Shown one piece after another: positions 8,938 through 16,811 of a stretch of 60,084 nucleotides of DNA. The stretch is taken from the IMG/VR virus record IMGVR_UViG_3300030331_003909, positions 1 through 60,084 of that record. One strand, given 5' to 3'. The translations under genes and the position numbers were made by a program. Source of the stretch: a virus. The notes beneath the pieces were generated by a model, which made no database searches, had not been told where the DNA came from, and saw nothing but the letters and a program-made list of their open reading frames with translations. Every line of letters starts with the position of its first letter. The first letter of the stretch is position 1.

Positions 8938-10060
8938 TCAAACCTTATTTTCACAACCAGAAACAGTTTTAAAACAACAACAATTTAATAACCTAGAAAA
9001 ATATGTTAATTTAGAATGTGATTTAACTATTAAAGGAAACGTGTTACCAGCTGTTGGGACCCTGGAAGACTACTTTAATAAAGAAGACATATCTATTTTT
9101 GATTTATTTAGAATAATTTCAGAAAGGCAATTCAAAAGAAAAGTTAAACCGGACATTAAATTAAATAAATTAGCGGTGATTAAAACTAAAGCTAAAATAT
9201 CTTTTAAAGATAAAGACTCTTGGAGGAATGACCCGTTATTTTCCGAATACTCTAAATATAAAGATAACTTTATCAATGGGGATGTTTTTACCCCTATAAT
9301 CCTTACTCACCCTGGAGTTTTAAAGGATTATATGTTTACAGATGTCCCAGAATTTTTATATCAAGTAGATGGTATGCATCGCGTAATGTCAGCTTTGGAA
9401 GCTGGTAAAACAGAACTAGATTGTTATGTTATAGTAAGACGTATGGATTTAAAGAAATACTTAAGAACTATGGATAAAGAAGTTATTAATTCATTTGGGT
9501 CTACGTGTACATGGTTCCCTAGGTACCAAGAAATAAAAGAAGTCGGACTTAAAGGCCAAAGAGTTCAAGAACCTAGATATACAGAAATTTATGATTTTAG
9601 TAATTTAAAAGATAAAGTAGTTGTGGATTTTGGGGGTAATCTAGGGCAAGCAGCAATTGAGGCCTACTTTAACGGAGCTAAGAAAATATACAATTTTGAT
9701 TATCAAGAATGTGTAATTAATACTGGAGCTAAAATTTCAGAAATATTAGGTTTAGATATTGTGAACAATACGATAGACTTTAATTTAGATACTTTTGAAA
9801 AAGATGTCGAAGATACCGTTAAGGAATGGGACTGGACCATTTATCAAGCAATTTATAGAACTAAAGAAATCATAGATGTAAATAAAAGTTTTACTTATAT
9901 AGTAAAAAACACTAAAGAGGGTATGTACTTCGAAGGTAATGGAGCTGCTGAAATAGACACACCTGAATTTTACGATAACGTATTTAAACCGTTTAACTTC
10001 AAAGAAATAAATTATCTAGGACACAGTCAATTGCGTCCGGCATATAAAATAATAAAATAA
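8924..10060 (+). CDS. ParB-like domain fused to a SAM methyltransferase-like domain
   Basis: This 378-residue protein has two parts. The N-terminal half contains FTPIILTHPG and then YQVDGMHRVMSALEAGK (Gly150, His152, Arg153), the G-x-H-R signature of ParB/sulfiredoxin-like domains. The C-terminal half starts KVVVDFGGNLGQAAIEAYFNG at about 231, a class I methyltransferase motif I, followed by KIYNFDYQE with an acidic motif II. In some ParB-like proteins the GxHR motif binds nucleotide. A role in modifying a sugar, or a kinase-like step in the glycan route, is only inference. It overlaps the neighbours on both sides. Confidence 0.6.
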   Translation: MYKINQTLFSQPETVLKQQQFNNLEKYVNLECDLTIKGNVLPAVGTLEDYFNKEDISIFDLFRIISERQFKRKVKPDIKLNKLAVIKTKAKISFKDKDSWRNDPLFSEYSKYKDNFINGDVFTPIILTHPGVLKDYMFTDVPEFLYQVDGMHRVMSALEAGKTELDCYVIVRRMDLKKYLRTMDKEVINSFGSTCTWFPRYQEIKEVGLKGQRVQEPRYTEIYDFSNLKDKVVVDFGGNLGQAAIEAYFNGAKKIYNFDYQECVINTGAKISEILGLDIVNNTIDFNLDTFEKDVEDTVKEWDWTIYQAIYRTKEIIDVNKSFTYIVKNTKEGMYFEGNGAAEIDTPEFYDNVFKPFNFKEINYLGHSQLRPAYKIIK

Positions 10061-10719
10061 TGGAAAAAGTATTAGGCATTGTAGTACCATATAGAGATAG
10101 AGAATCTCATTTAGCTGAGTTCATACCTCACATGACACAGTTTTTAAAAAACATTAATCATAAAATAGTCATAGTTGAACAATCCGATGAAAAACCATTT
10201 AATCGTGCTAAACTCCTTAATGTGGGTTATGAGTTTCTTAAAAAAGAATGTGACTATTTTTGTTTTCATGACATAGACTTATTACCAATAGAAAACGCAA
10301 ATTATGATTATGTGGAAACCCCAACACACTTGGCTAGACTTTTGGAACATTTAGGTTGGAGGGTGCACTATGAAGAATTATTTGGTGGTGTGACTATGTT
10401 TAATAAAGAAGATTTTGAAAAGGTTAATGGTTTTAGTAATGAGTACTGGGGCTGGGGCGGTGAAGATGACGACTTAAGATTAAGGTGTGTAAAAGAAGGT
10501 TTTGAAATACATAAAAGAATGAATAAATATAAATCTTTACCTCATAGATATGCTGGCCCACACCACGATAATTATGAAAATAATAGAAATAAAATGAGAG
10601 ATTTTAGAGATACCCCTGGCAATAATTACCATAAAGAAGAAGGCCTCAACACCTTAATTTATGAAATTGTAGGTGTGGAAAATAAAGTAGACCATACAAT
10701 TGTAAAAGTAACTTTATAA
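10060..10719 (+). CDS. GT7 beta-1,4-galactosyltransferase-like enzyme
   Basis: This 219-residue protein follows the catalytic domain of metazoan beta-1,4-galactosyltransferases almost end to end: VVPYRDR (8-14), FNRAKLLNVGY (47-57), the DxD motif HDIDLLP (Asp71, Asp73), LFGGV (107-111), YWGWGGEDDD (129-138), a metal-ligand-like HHD (168-170) and GLNTLIYE (195-202). In the animal enzyme the residue before FGG is Tyr289, which sets Gal preference; here it is Leu107. Family knowledge says Ile or Leu there favours UDP-GalNAc. There is no transmembrane anchor or stem. It likely adds Gal or GalNAc to a GlcNAc-type acceptor. It overlaps both neighbours by one base. Confidence 0.88.
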   Translation: MEKVLGIVVPYRDRESHLAEFIPHMTQFLKNINHKIVIVEQSDEKPFNRAKLLNVGYEFLKKECDYFCFHDIDLLPIENANYDYVETPTHLARLLEHLGWRVHYEELFGGVTMFNKEDFEKVNGFSNEYWGWGGEDDDLRLRCVKEGFEIHKRMNKYKSLPHRYAGPHHDNYENNRNKMRDFRDTPGNNYHKEEGLNTLIYEIVGVENKVDHTIVKVTL

Positions 10720-11318
10720 TGGCAGTTTCGGAAAAATATAAAATATTATTTATACACATACCCAAAAATGCGGGTACTTCTCTTATAAACAAGTTAAGTC
10801 TTTACCCACACGGTCACTATGATTGGCGTACACACCCAAAATTTAATGGACCTTATCACAAATTTAGTATTGTTAGAAATCCATGGGATAGAGTTGTTTC
10901 CTGTTATGAATTTGCTAAAATGGAAAAAAGTTATTGGCATTCTAAAGATGACCACACTAAACACCCTGATTATGATTTATGTCACTCTTTAACGTTTAAA
11001 GAATGTGTTAGACTTCTTCAAGAAAAACCAAACAAGTTTACTCATCCAGGATGGAAAAACCAACATACATACATCGTAAATGACGAAGATAAAGTTGTGG
11101 TCGATTCTGTATTAAAAATGGAAAATTTAGATACTGAATTAAATAACCTATTTAGGAAATTAGGTATAAATGAAAATGTAAATATTCCTAAAACTAACAC
11201 ATCTAATAGGGGAAACTATAAGGATTACTACGATAAAGAATCCATAGAAATTATTAAAGACATATACCAAAAAGACATAAATTTCTTTAATTACGAGTTT
11301 GATAATAATAACTTATAA
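10719..11318 (+). CDS. PAPS-dependent sulfotransferase (family 2 type)
   Basis: The 199-residue protein has the two PAPS-binding elements of sulfotransferases: the 5'-phosphosulfate loop FIHIPKNAGTSL (about 11-22) and the 3'-phosphate motif FSIVRNPWDRVVSCY (about 49-63). The HIPKNAGT form is characteristic of the carbohydrate sulfotransferase group (Sulfotransfer_2) that sulfates sugars such as HNK-1 and chondroitin. It lies one base after the GT7 enzyme, so a sulfated sugar built by its neighbours is the likely acceptor. PAPS would have to come from the host; no PAPS synthesis gene is seen. Confidence 0.85.
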   Translation: MAVSEKYKILFIHIPKNAGTSLINKLSLYPHGHYDWRTHPKFNGPYHKFSIVRNPWDRVVSCYEFAKMEKSYWHSKDDHTKHPDYDLCHSLTFKECVRLLQEKPNKFTHPGWKNQHTYIVNDEDKVVVDSVLKMENLDTELNNLFRKLGINENVNIPKTNTSNRGNYKDYYDKESIEIIKDIYQKDINFFNYEFDNNNL

Positions 11319-11339
11319 TTACTTAATATAAAATAAATA

Positions 11340-12080
11340 ATGAAACTAATTGTATCCACATCAGACAAATATGAAGACGTTCTAAAAGTTTACTGTTTTC
11401 TTTTTAATAAATTTTGGTCCTCTAAACAAGAAGTAGAAGTAATCGGTTATAAACATCCTTCATTTGAACTACCATCTAACTTTAGTTTTCACAGTATGGG
11501 TGAAGATAGGGGCACAAAATTTTGGTCCGATGATTTAAAAAAATATTTTAATTCATTAGAAGAAAAATTTTTTATATACACTATGGAAGATAATTTTTTA
11601 ACTTCTAAGACTGATATAGAATCCATAAACAAAATAGAAAATATATTACACGATAAAGTAGGTAGGGTAGACTTAACAGATGTTTTTACTAGAATGTCTG
11701 AAGGTGTAATACAACCCCACTCTTTATATAAAGACCTTGATGGGTTAAAAATTTATGTTAGAGGACAAAATGCTAAATGGAGAGCGTCTTTTCCATTGTC
11801 TATATGGAATAAGGATTATCTTCTAAGAATTTTAAAAAAACCCAATATGACCCCGTGGGATGTAGAAAATTATGGTAACATAATTAGTAGGAATGATGGG
11901 TACGATATATTAGGTACTAAACATACAGAAAAGGTAATATCACCTAGAAATGAAGGGGTGTCGACCTTTAATAACAGTAGTGGACTTTTTAAATATAGAT
12001 TACACGACATAGACCCAAAAGTTATAAAAGAAATGGAAGAGAAAGGTATACTTCCTAAACATATAGAAAAACTAGTTTAA
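11340..12080 (+). CDS. Hypothetical protein of the glycan operon, possibly GT-A-like
   Basis: This 246-residue soluble protein starts KLIVSTSDKYEDVL and has FFIYTMEDNFLTSK at about residues 78-91. The latter resembles the acidic nucleotide/metal loop (LEDDF) of some glycosyltransferase-like folds. A Trp-rich stretch (KWRASFPLSIWNKDYLL) lies in the second half. I recognise no named family. Its position between a sulfotransferase and a cupin supports a role in glycan assembly; catalytic function is unproven. Confidence 0.5.
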   Translation: MKLIVSTSDKYEDVLKVYCFLFNKFWSSKQEVEVIGYKHPSFELPSNFSFHSMGEDRGTKFWSDDLKKYFNSLEEKFFIYTMEDNFLTSKTDIESINKIENILHDKVGRVDLTDVFTRMSEGVIQPHSLYKDLDGLKIYVRGQNAKWRASFPLSIWNKDYLLRILKKPNMTPWDVENYGNIISRNDGYDILGTKHTEKVISPRNEGVSTFNNSSGLFKYRLHDIDPKVIKEMEEKGILPKHIEKLV

Positions 12081-12083
12081 TCG

Positions 12084-12497
12084 ATGGAAAAGGTATATTC
12101 AAAAGTAGAACCTAATAAGTTATTACATATAATAAATCGTTTAGAAGAAATAGAGGGCAGATGTGATGTAGTACCTCAGGAAAACTTCATACAATGTGCC
12201 ACCATGAAAATGGATAAAGGTAAAACGTTTCTACCCCATAAACACATCACAAAAGATAGACACTATCCAAATCAAATAGCTCAAGAATCTTGGATTGTAA
12301 TTAAAGGTAGTGTTAAATGTAAATTTTACGACCTAGACGATAGTTTAATAGCTGAACCTATTCTAGGCCCAGGAGATGCGAGTTTTACTCTCTACGGTGG
12401 TCACACATATGAAATATTAGAAGAAGATACGATAGTATATGAATATAAAACAGGACCCTATGAAGGTCAAAAATTAGATAAAGAGTTCATAAAATGA
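12084..12497 (+). CDS. Cupin-fold protein of the glycan operon
   Basis: This 137-residue protein reads as a single-domain cupin: the metal-type motif LPHKHI at about 52-57, ESWIVIKGSVKCKFYD (about 71-86) and the second-motif strand GDASFTLYGGHTYEIL (about 94-109). Small cupins in sugar clusters include ketoisomerases and epimerases acting on dTDP-4-keto sugars, which would fit the RmlB-type enzyme at 5629, but the catalytic His/Tyr pattern of those is not clearly present. It overlaps the next gene by 4 nt (ATGA). Confidence 0.65.
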   Translation: MEKVYSKVEPNKLLHIINRLEEIEGRCDVVPQENFIQCATMKMDKGKTFLPHKHITKDRHYPNQIAQESWIVIKGSVKCKFYDLDDSLIAEPILGPGDASFTLYGGHTYEILEEDTIVYEYKTGPYEGQKLDKEFIK

Positions 12498-13132
12498 AAG
12501 AAATAGATTTAAATTTAATTAAAAAAAGTTTTTCTAAAGAGTTTATAAAAGAATTAAAAAATTGTTATAATGACTATTTTTCCACCTCTAAATCTATAGA
12601 TAACCAACATTACTTCGGTACTCTAGGCACATATACAAATAGAAACGATAAACATATAAATAAAGAAATTTCTGACTACTTTGAAAGATTATTATTTTTA
12701 CCTAATATAACAATATTAGATTATATTTTAAAAAATTTAGATAAATTTTCTAAATTAAATTTTATAGATAACGGTGCTGGATTAGGATTGTTATCTATTT
12801 TTTTAAAAGAGCTCGGGATAACGTGTTTTAATTACGATAATTATTCTCAGATTTCTAATGTTACATTTCATGAAATAGTTAAAAACAGATTAAGTGTTGA
12901 AATTATGCCTGTAACTAATAATATAGATTTATTAGGTAATTTTAAAGGTGATGTAATTACATCTTCAGGTATATGGTTAAGTTCACCCACATTCAATAAA
13001 ATGGATATAAAATGTGTTTTAATGGACTCTTTTTATTTTGGTAGAGGCACTGAAAATTCTTTAATAGACAGATGTGAATTAACGTTAAAAGGTGAATATG
13101 AAGGAGCGATAAAAATATATAGTAAAATATAA
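12494..13132 (+). CDS. SAM methyltransferase-like protein
   Basis: The 212-residue protein contains NFIDNGAGLGLLSIFLKELG (about residues 93-112), a motif I of class I methyltransferases, followed by ITCFNYDNYSQ with an Asp at the SAM-ribose position. The rest is divergent and the post-motif region (GDVITSSGIWL) is poorly conserved, so it may be a specialised or degenerate member. It overlaps the cupin gene by 4 nt and precedes a clearer methyltransferase, suggesting O-methylation of a sugar or a paired enzyme. Confidence 0.5.
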   Translation: MKEIDLNLIKKSFSKEFIKELKNCYNDYFSTSKSIDNQHYFGTLGTYTNRNDKHINKEISDYFERLLFLPNITILDYILKNLDKFSKLNFIDNGAGLGLLSIFLKELGITCFNYDNYSQISNVTFHEIVKNRLSVEIMPVTNNIDLLGNFKGDVITSSGIWLSSPTFNKMDIKCVLMDSFYFGRGTENSLIDRCELTLKGEYEGAIKIYSKI

Positions 13133-13136
13133 TATC

Positions 13137-13679
13137 ATGGTAAAAATAAATATGGGTTGTGGTTGGAGGAATTTTGGTTCTGAGTGGACACATATAGATG
13201 GTGGTAATTACGACCATTTAGATAGTCATTCTATAACACATTTAAATTATGAAGATAATACTGTAGATTTAATTTACGCTTCTCATGTATTGGAGTACTT
13301 TGATAGGGAAGAAGTGAGTGAAGTTTTAGAAGAATGGTACAGAGTTTTAAAACCTGGAGGAATTTTACGGTTAGCGGTTCCAGATTTTGAAGCGATGGCT
13401 AGGTTATATTTAAATAAAAATACACCACTAAAAGAATTTTTAGGTCCTTTATATGGGAAAATGGAAATGGGTGGTAAAAACATATACCATAAAACAACTT
13501 ACGATTTTAAGAGTTTACATTCAAAACTAAAATCAATAGGTTTTAAAGAACCAAAAAGATATAACTGGAGAAATTATTCAGTTCATATTAAAAATGATGA
13601 CCACTCACAATCTTACAAACCTCACATGGATAAAGAAAATGGCACTTTAATAAGTTTAAATTTAGAGACACATAAATAA
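13137..13679 (+). CDS. Class I SAM-dependent methyltransferase
   Basis: This 180-residue protein starts with motif I in the form INMGCGWRNFGSEWTHIDGG. It then has DLIYASHVLEYFDREEVSEVL (motif IV region, about 42-62) and WYRVLKPGGILRLAVPDF (motif V/VI, about 67-84). That is the pattern of the type-11/25 methyltransferases frequent in polysaccharide loci, where they methylate sugar hydroxyls. It overlaps the fucosyltransferase gene by one base, so a methylated glycan product is plausible. Confidence 0.8.
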   Translation: MVKINMGCGWRNFGSEWTHIDGGNYDHLDSHSITHLNYEDNTVDLIYASHVLEYFDREEVSEVLEEWYRVLKPGGILRLAVPDFEAMARLYLNKNTPLKEFLGPLYGKMEMGGKNIYHKTTYDFKSLHSKLKSIGFKEPKRYNWRNYSVHIKNDDHSQSYKPHMDKENGTLISLNLETHK

Positions 13680-14533
13680 TGGATAAACTTAAAATTAAAT
13701 TTGTTGATTTTTGGCCGGGATTTAACCCGTCTACTGACCCTCTATTTGGGGAATTTTTAAACAGACATTTTAATGTGGAATATAGTAATAATCCAGACGT
13801 AGTAATATTTAGTGTTTTTGGTACTTCACATAAATATTTTACTAAAAAAAATGTAATTAAAATATTTTATGCTGCTGAAAATTTTCCATTTCGTCCTTAT
13901 CCAGCATTAGATATGGTAAAAGGGTGGGATAAAGTTATAGAATTTTCACATTATAGTATCACCCCATTTAACGTCGATTACCCAACAAATTTCCGAATGC
14001 CTCAGTATCTTAGAAAATATGGATTTAAAGTTAAAGATGAAATTGACAACACTAGAGAAAAATACATTAAACCTAAAGATATTGTCTATCTTCAACGTAG
14101 TTGTGTTTCTTTCCGAGATGATATGGTGAAAGATTTAATGAAAAAATTTAGAGTAGATTGTGTCGGCAACTGTTTACGTAATAAAAATGTAACAGTAGGA
14201 GAAGATAAATTAGGTTTTATTAAAAATTATAATTTTGTTATTGCTATTGAAAATTCCTGTTCTCCTGGGTATACTTCAGAAAAAATTATTGACCCGTTTA
14301 AAGTAAATTCCATACCCATTTATTTTGGAGATTCCGAAATAACTAAAGATTTTAATGGAAATACTTTTTTAAATTATCACACACAAACCAAAGAAGAAAT
14401 ATATGACCAAATTTCTATGTTATTAAATAATAAAGATAAACTACTAGAAATGATGTCTTATGAAAAAATAAAAAATCACAGTTTATATGATGGGGATATA
14501 TTCCTTAAATTTTTTAAAAACTGTTTAAGATAA
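13679..14533 (+). CDS. GT10 alpha-1,3-fucosyltransferase-like enzyme
   Basis: The 284-residue protein carries the GT10 layout: KIFYAAENFPFRP (about 61-73, replacing YFGENxRP), the LQRSCVSFRDDMV segment, and the donor-binding core YNFVIAIENSCSPGYTSEKI (184-203) with IPIYFGDSEITKDFN (212-226). GT10 enzymes transfer L-fucose from GDP-fucose, usually alpha-1,3/1,4 to GlcNAc, making Lewis-type structures in animals and in Helicobacter and Bacteroides. Next to it are the two GDP-fucose biosynthesis genes (14533 and 16812), which strongly supports the donor. There is no membrane anchor. Confidence 0.88.
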   Translation: MDKLKIKFVDFWPGFNPSTDPLFGEFLNRHFNVEYSNNPDVVIFSVFGTSHKYFTKKNVIKIFYAAENFPFRPYPALDMVKGWDKVIEFSHYSITPFNVDYPTNFRMPQYLRKYGFKVKDEIDNTREKYIKPKDIVYLQRSCVSFRDDMVKDLMKKFRVDCVGNCLRNKNVTVGEDKLGFIKNYNFVIAIENSCSPGYTSEKIIDPFKVNSIPIYFGDSEITKDFNGNTFLNYHTQTKEEIYDQISMLLNNKDKLLEMMSYEKIKNHSLYDGDIFLKFFKNCLR

Positions 14534-15453
14534 TGAAAACTATGGATAAAATACTAATAACGGGAGGCCGTGGATTGGTCGGAACACAATTCGTGGGTAA
14601 AAATTACACACATCTATCTTCAAAAGACTGTGATTTAAGAAAAACTGAAGATACTGAAAATGTATTTAAAGAAAAATGGGATGCTATAATTCATTGTGCA
14701 GCTAAAGTAGGTGGATTAGGTAGTAATATGAGATTTAAAGGGGAATTTTTTTATGATAATATTATGATAAATACAAATGTCATAGAATCCGCAAGAAAAT
14801 TTAATGTTAAAAAATTAATTGTATTTTTATCTACCTGTGTTTTTCCAGATAATGTAGAGTATCCATTAACTGAATCTAAAATTCATCTAGGTCCTCCACA
14901 TACTTCTAATAATGCATACGCTTACGCAAAAAGAATGGCGGACATCCAAGTTAGAGCATATAAAGAACAATACGGGCTCCAGTACACATGTGTGATACCA
15001 ACTAATATTTACGGACCTAATGATAATTTTAATATAGAGAATGGGCATGTAATACCATCATTAATTCATAAATGTTATTTATCTAAGTTAAATAACAAAC
15101 CTTTTTATGTGTGGGGAAGTGGAACACCTTTAAGAGAATTTATTCATAGTGAAGATATCGCAAAACTTACTGAATTAATATTAGAGAGTGGGTATGATGA
15201 CGATGAACCTATCATACTTTCTACGTCAGAAGAAATCTCAATAAAAGAAGTTGTAGAAACTATAGTAGAATCCTTTGAATTTAAAGGTCAAGTTGTTTGG
15301 ATGAGTGATAAACCAGACGGGCAATATCGTAAACCCAGTGATAACACAAAGTTAAAAAAATTATTTCCTAATTATAAATTTAAACCATTTAAAGAAGGAA
15401 TTAAAGAGACTGTACAATGGTTCGTTGAAAATTATGAAAAAGCTAGAAAATAA
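14533..15453 (+). CDS. fcl: GDP-L-fucose synthase
   Basis: The enzyme converts GDP-4-keto-6-deoxymannose to GDP-L-fucose with NADPH (3,5-epimerase and 4-reductase). Seen are the Rossmann loop TGGRGLVGT (10-18), the family hallmark HCAAKVGGLGSNM (about 54-66), FLSTCVFP with Ser100, the YAYAK catalytic pair (Tyr129, Lys133), VIPTNIYGPNDNF and VWGSGTPLREFIHSED. These are typical of WcaG/Fcl. The 306-residue length is normal. The start could also be the second Met (MDKI). It directly follows the GT10 fucosyltransferase that would use the product. Confidence 0.93.
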   Translation: MKTMDKILITGGRGLVGTQFVGKNYTHLSSKDCDLRKTEDTENVFKEKWDAIIHCAAKVGGLGSNMRFKGEFFYDNIMINTNVIESARKFNVKKLIVFLSTCVFPDNVEYPLTESKIHLGPPHTSNNAYAYAKRMADIQVRAYKEQYGLQYTCVIPTNIYGPNDNFNIENGHVIPSLIHKCYLSKLNNKPFYVWGSGTPLREFIHSEDIAKLTELILESGYDDDEPIILSTSEEISIKEVVETIVESFEFKGQVVWMSDKPDGQYRKPSDNTKLKKLFPNYKFKPFKEGIKETVQWFVENYEKARK

Positions 15454-15475
15454 AATATTAATTTGGATATTATAA

Positions 15476-16132
15476 ATGAAAATTTACGAAATACACAATG
15501 GTATGGTTTGGCACAACCGTAGGTATGATTTAGGTTTAATGGGTATTCCTAAATGTATGTCTACTACGTTAAAAAACCAATTTGGATTAACAAAACTAGG
15601 ACACATTACAAATTTACCAGAATCTATGATAAATAATAAAAAAATTATTTCTATAGTTAGAGACCCTTTGATTAGATATGTTTCGGGTTACCTAGAGTCA
15701 ATGATATCAACAAGTGATTATCCTAAAGGTAGGTATCATATGATTCCATTACCTGATGGATTAAAAGGTAAGTTAAATAATCTTTTTATGGTTAAAGATG
15801 AGATTGTTAAATTTAAAAAATTTACTGATTATATTTTTGAATATGGTTATTTTGAACCTCATATAGTCCAACAAGTAGATTATATAAGAGATTTAAAGAC
15901 TAAAAGTTTTTATAAAAATATTAACATATTTAAACTAGAACACATAACTAATCTTGAAAATTTCTTAGGTCATAAATTAAAAACTCTAAATATTAGTGAA
16001 CATCAATTATTGAAAAAGTCACTAATACAATTTATACGTACTGATAACGAATACAAGGAAAAAATAGAAAATTTATACAATGAAGATATAAATTTTTATA
16101 AGTCTTTCAATGAAAAAACAATAACTAAATAA
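15476..16132 (+). CDS. Second sulfotransferase-family protein
   Basis: The 218-residue protein has LMGIPKCMSTTLKNQF at about 21-36, the 5'-phosphosulfate loop, and IISIVRDPLIRYVSGYLE (57-74), the 3'-phosphate-binding RxPxxRxxS element. Both resemble the sulfotransferase at 10719 but the proteins are otherwise different, so they are not a recent duplication. It would transfer sulfate from PAPS to a sugar. Its stop lies 1 nt before the DegT-like gene. Confidence 0.75.
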   Translation: MKIYEIHNGMVWHNRRYDLGLMGIPKCMSTTLKNQFGLTKLGHITNLPESMINNKKIISIVRDPLIRYVSGYLESMISTSDYPKGRYHMIPLPDGLKGKLNNLFMVKDEIVKFKKFTDYIFEYGYFEPHIVQQVDYIRDLKTKSFYKNINIFKLEHITNLENFLGHKLKTLNISEHQLLKKSLIQFIRTDNEYKEKIENLYNEDINFYKSFNEKTITK

Positions 16133-16133
16133 T

Positions 16134-16733
16134 ATGAGTTTTAATAAAGTAAAAGAGTTTGAGGAAGGGGTATCTAAATTTTTTGGTGCACCTTATGGGA
16201 TAGCTGTAGATAGTTGTACCCACGGAATTGAGTTGTGTTTAAGAAGAAATGGTGATAAACTTATACGTGTACCAAATAGGACTTACATATCAGTCCCTTT
16301 TTTAGCGGAAAAATTAGGCATAGATTTAATATGGGAAGATATAGAATGGAAAGATTATTATTATCTCACCAACGATATAATTGATGCTGCTGTATTATGG
16401 AAAAAAAACAGTTATATTCCAGGGACATTTATGTGTTTAAGTTTTCAATTTCAAAAACATTTATCATTAGGTCGTGGAGGAATGATTCTAACAGACAATA
16501 AAGAAGCCACTGACCACCTTAAAAAAATGTCTTATGATGGTAGAATCCCCAACATTCCTTGGAGAGACCAAGACATAGATACTCTAGGTTACCACTATTA
16601 CATGACTCCAGAAACAGCTCAAAAAGGTTTAGATAAATTAGATAAAGCGATTGAATCTAAACCCCGACAATGGGTTATAAATGATTGGCCCGACTTATCA
16701 AAAATGGAAGTGTTTAAAAAAATATATAAATAA
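16134..16733 (+). CDS. Half-size DegT/DnrJ/EryC1-type PLP protein
   Basis: This 199-residue protein resembles the large PLP domain of sugar aminotransferases. It has FFGAPYGIAVDSCTHGIELCL (a GTxA-like loop), VPNRTYISVPFL, an Asp84 in DIIDAAVLW where PLP N1 is bound, and SFQFQKHLSLGRGGMILTD with Lys108 in the aldimine position. Family members usually have 360-400 residues; the small C-terminal domain is missing here. The frame stays open for 22 codons after the stop (16734-16802), which could be a lost tail. It might be a compact 4-keto-sugar aminotransferase or a decayed one. Confidence 0.65.
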   Translation: MSFNKVKEFEEGVSKFFGAPYGIAVDSCTHGIELCLRRNGDKLIRVPNRTYISVPFLAEKLGIDLIWEDIEWKDYYYLTNDIIDAAVLWKKNSYIPGTFMCLSFQFQKHLSLGRGGMILTDNKEATDHLKKMSYDGRIPNIPWRDQDIDTLGYHYYMTPETAQKGLDKLDKAIESKPRQWVINDWPDLSKMEVFKKIYK

Positions 16734-16811
16734 TCTAATAATATTAAAACTATTTACGAAAAGAGCTTTGGTGATTATATTAATAAAAAGAGAATCAAAT
16801 AAATTAAAAAT
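16734..16811 (+). other. Intergenic spacer with in-frame coding-like tail
   Basis: The 78-nt gap between the DegT-like gene and gmd holds no promoter or hairpin I can support. Directly after the DegT stop, 22 sense codons in the same frame read like protein (IKTIYEKSFGDYINKK) before a TAA at 16800-16802. This may be the remains of a longer gene. Confidence 0.35.
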
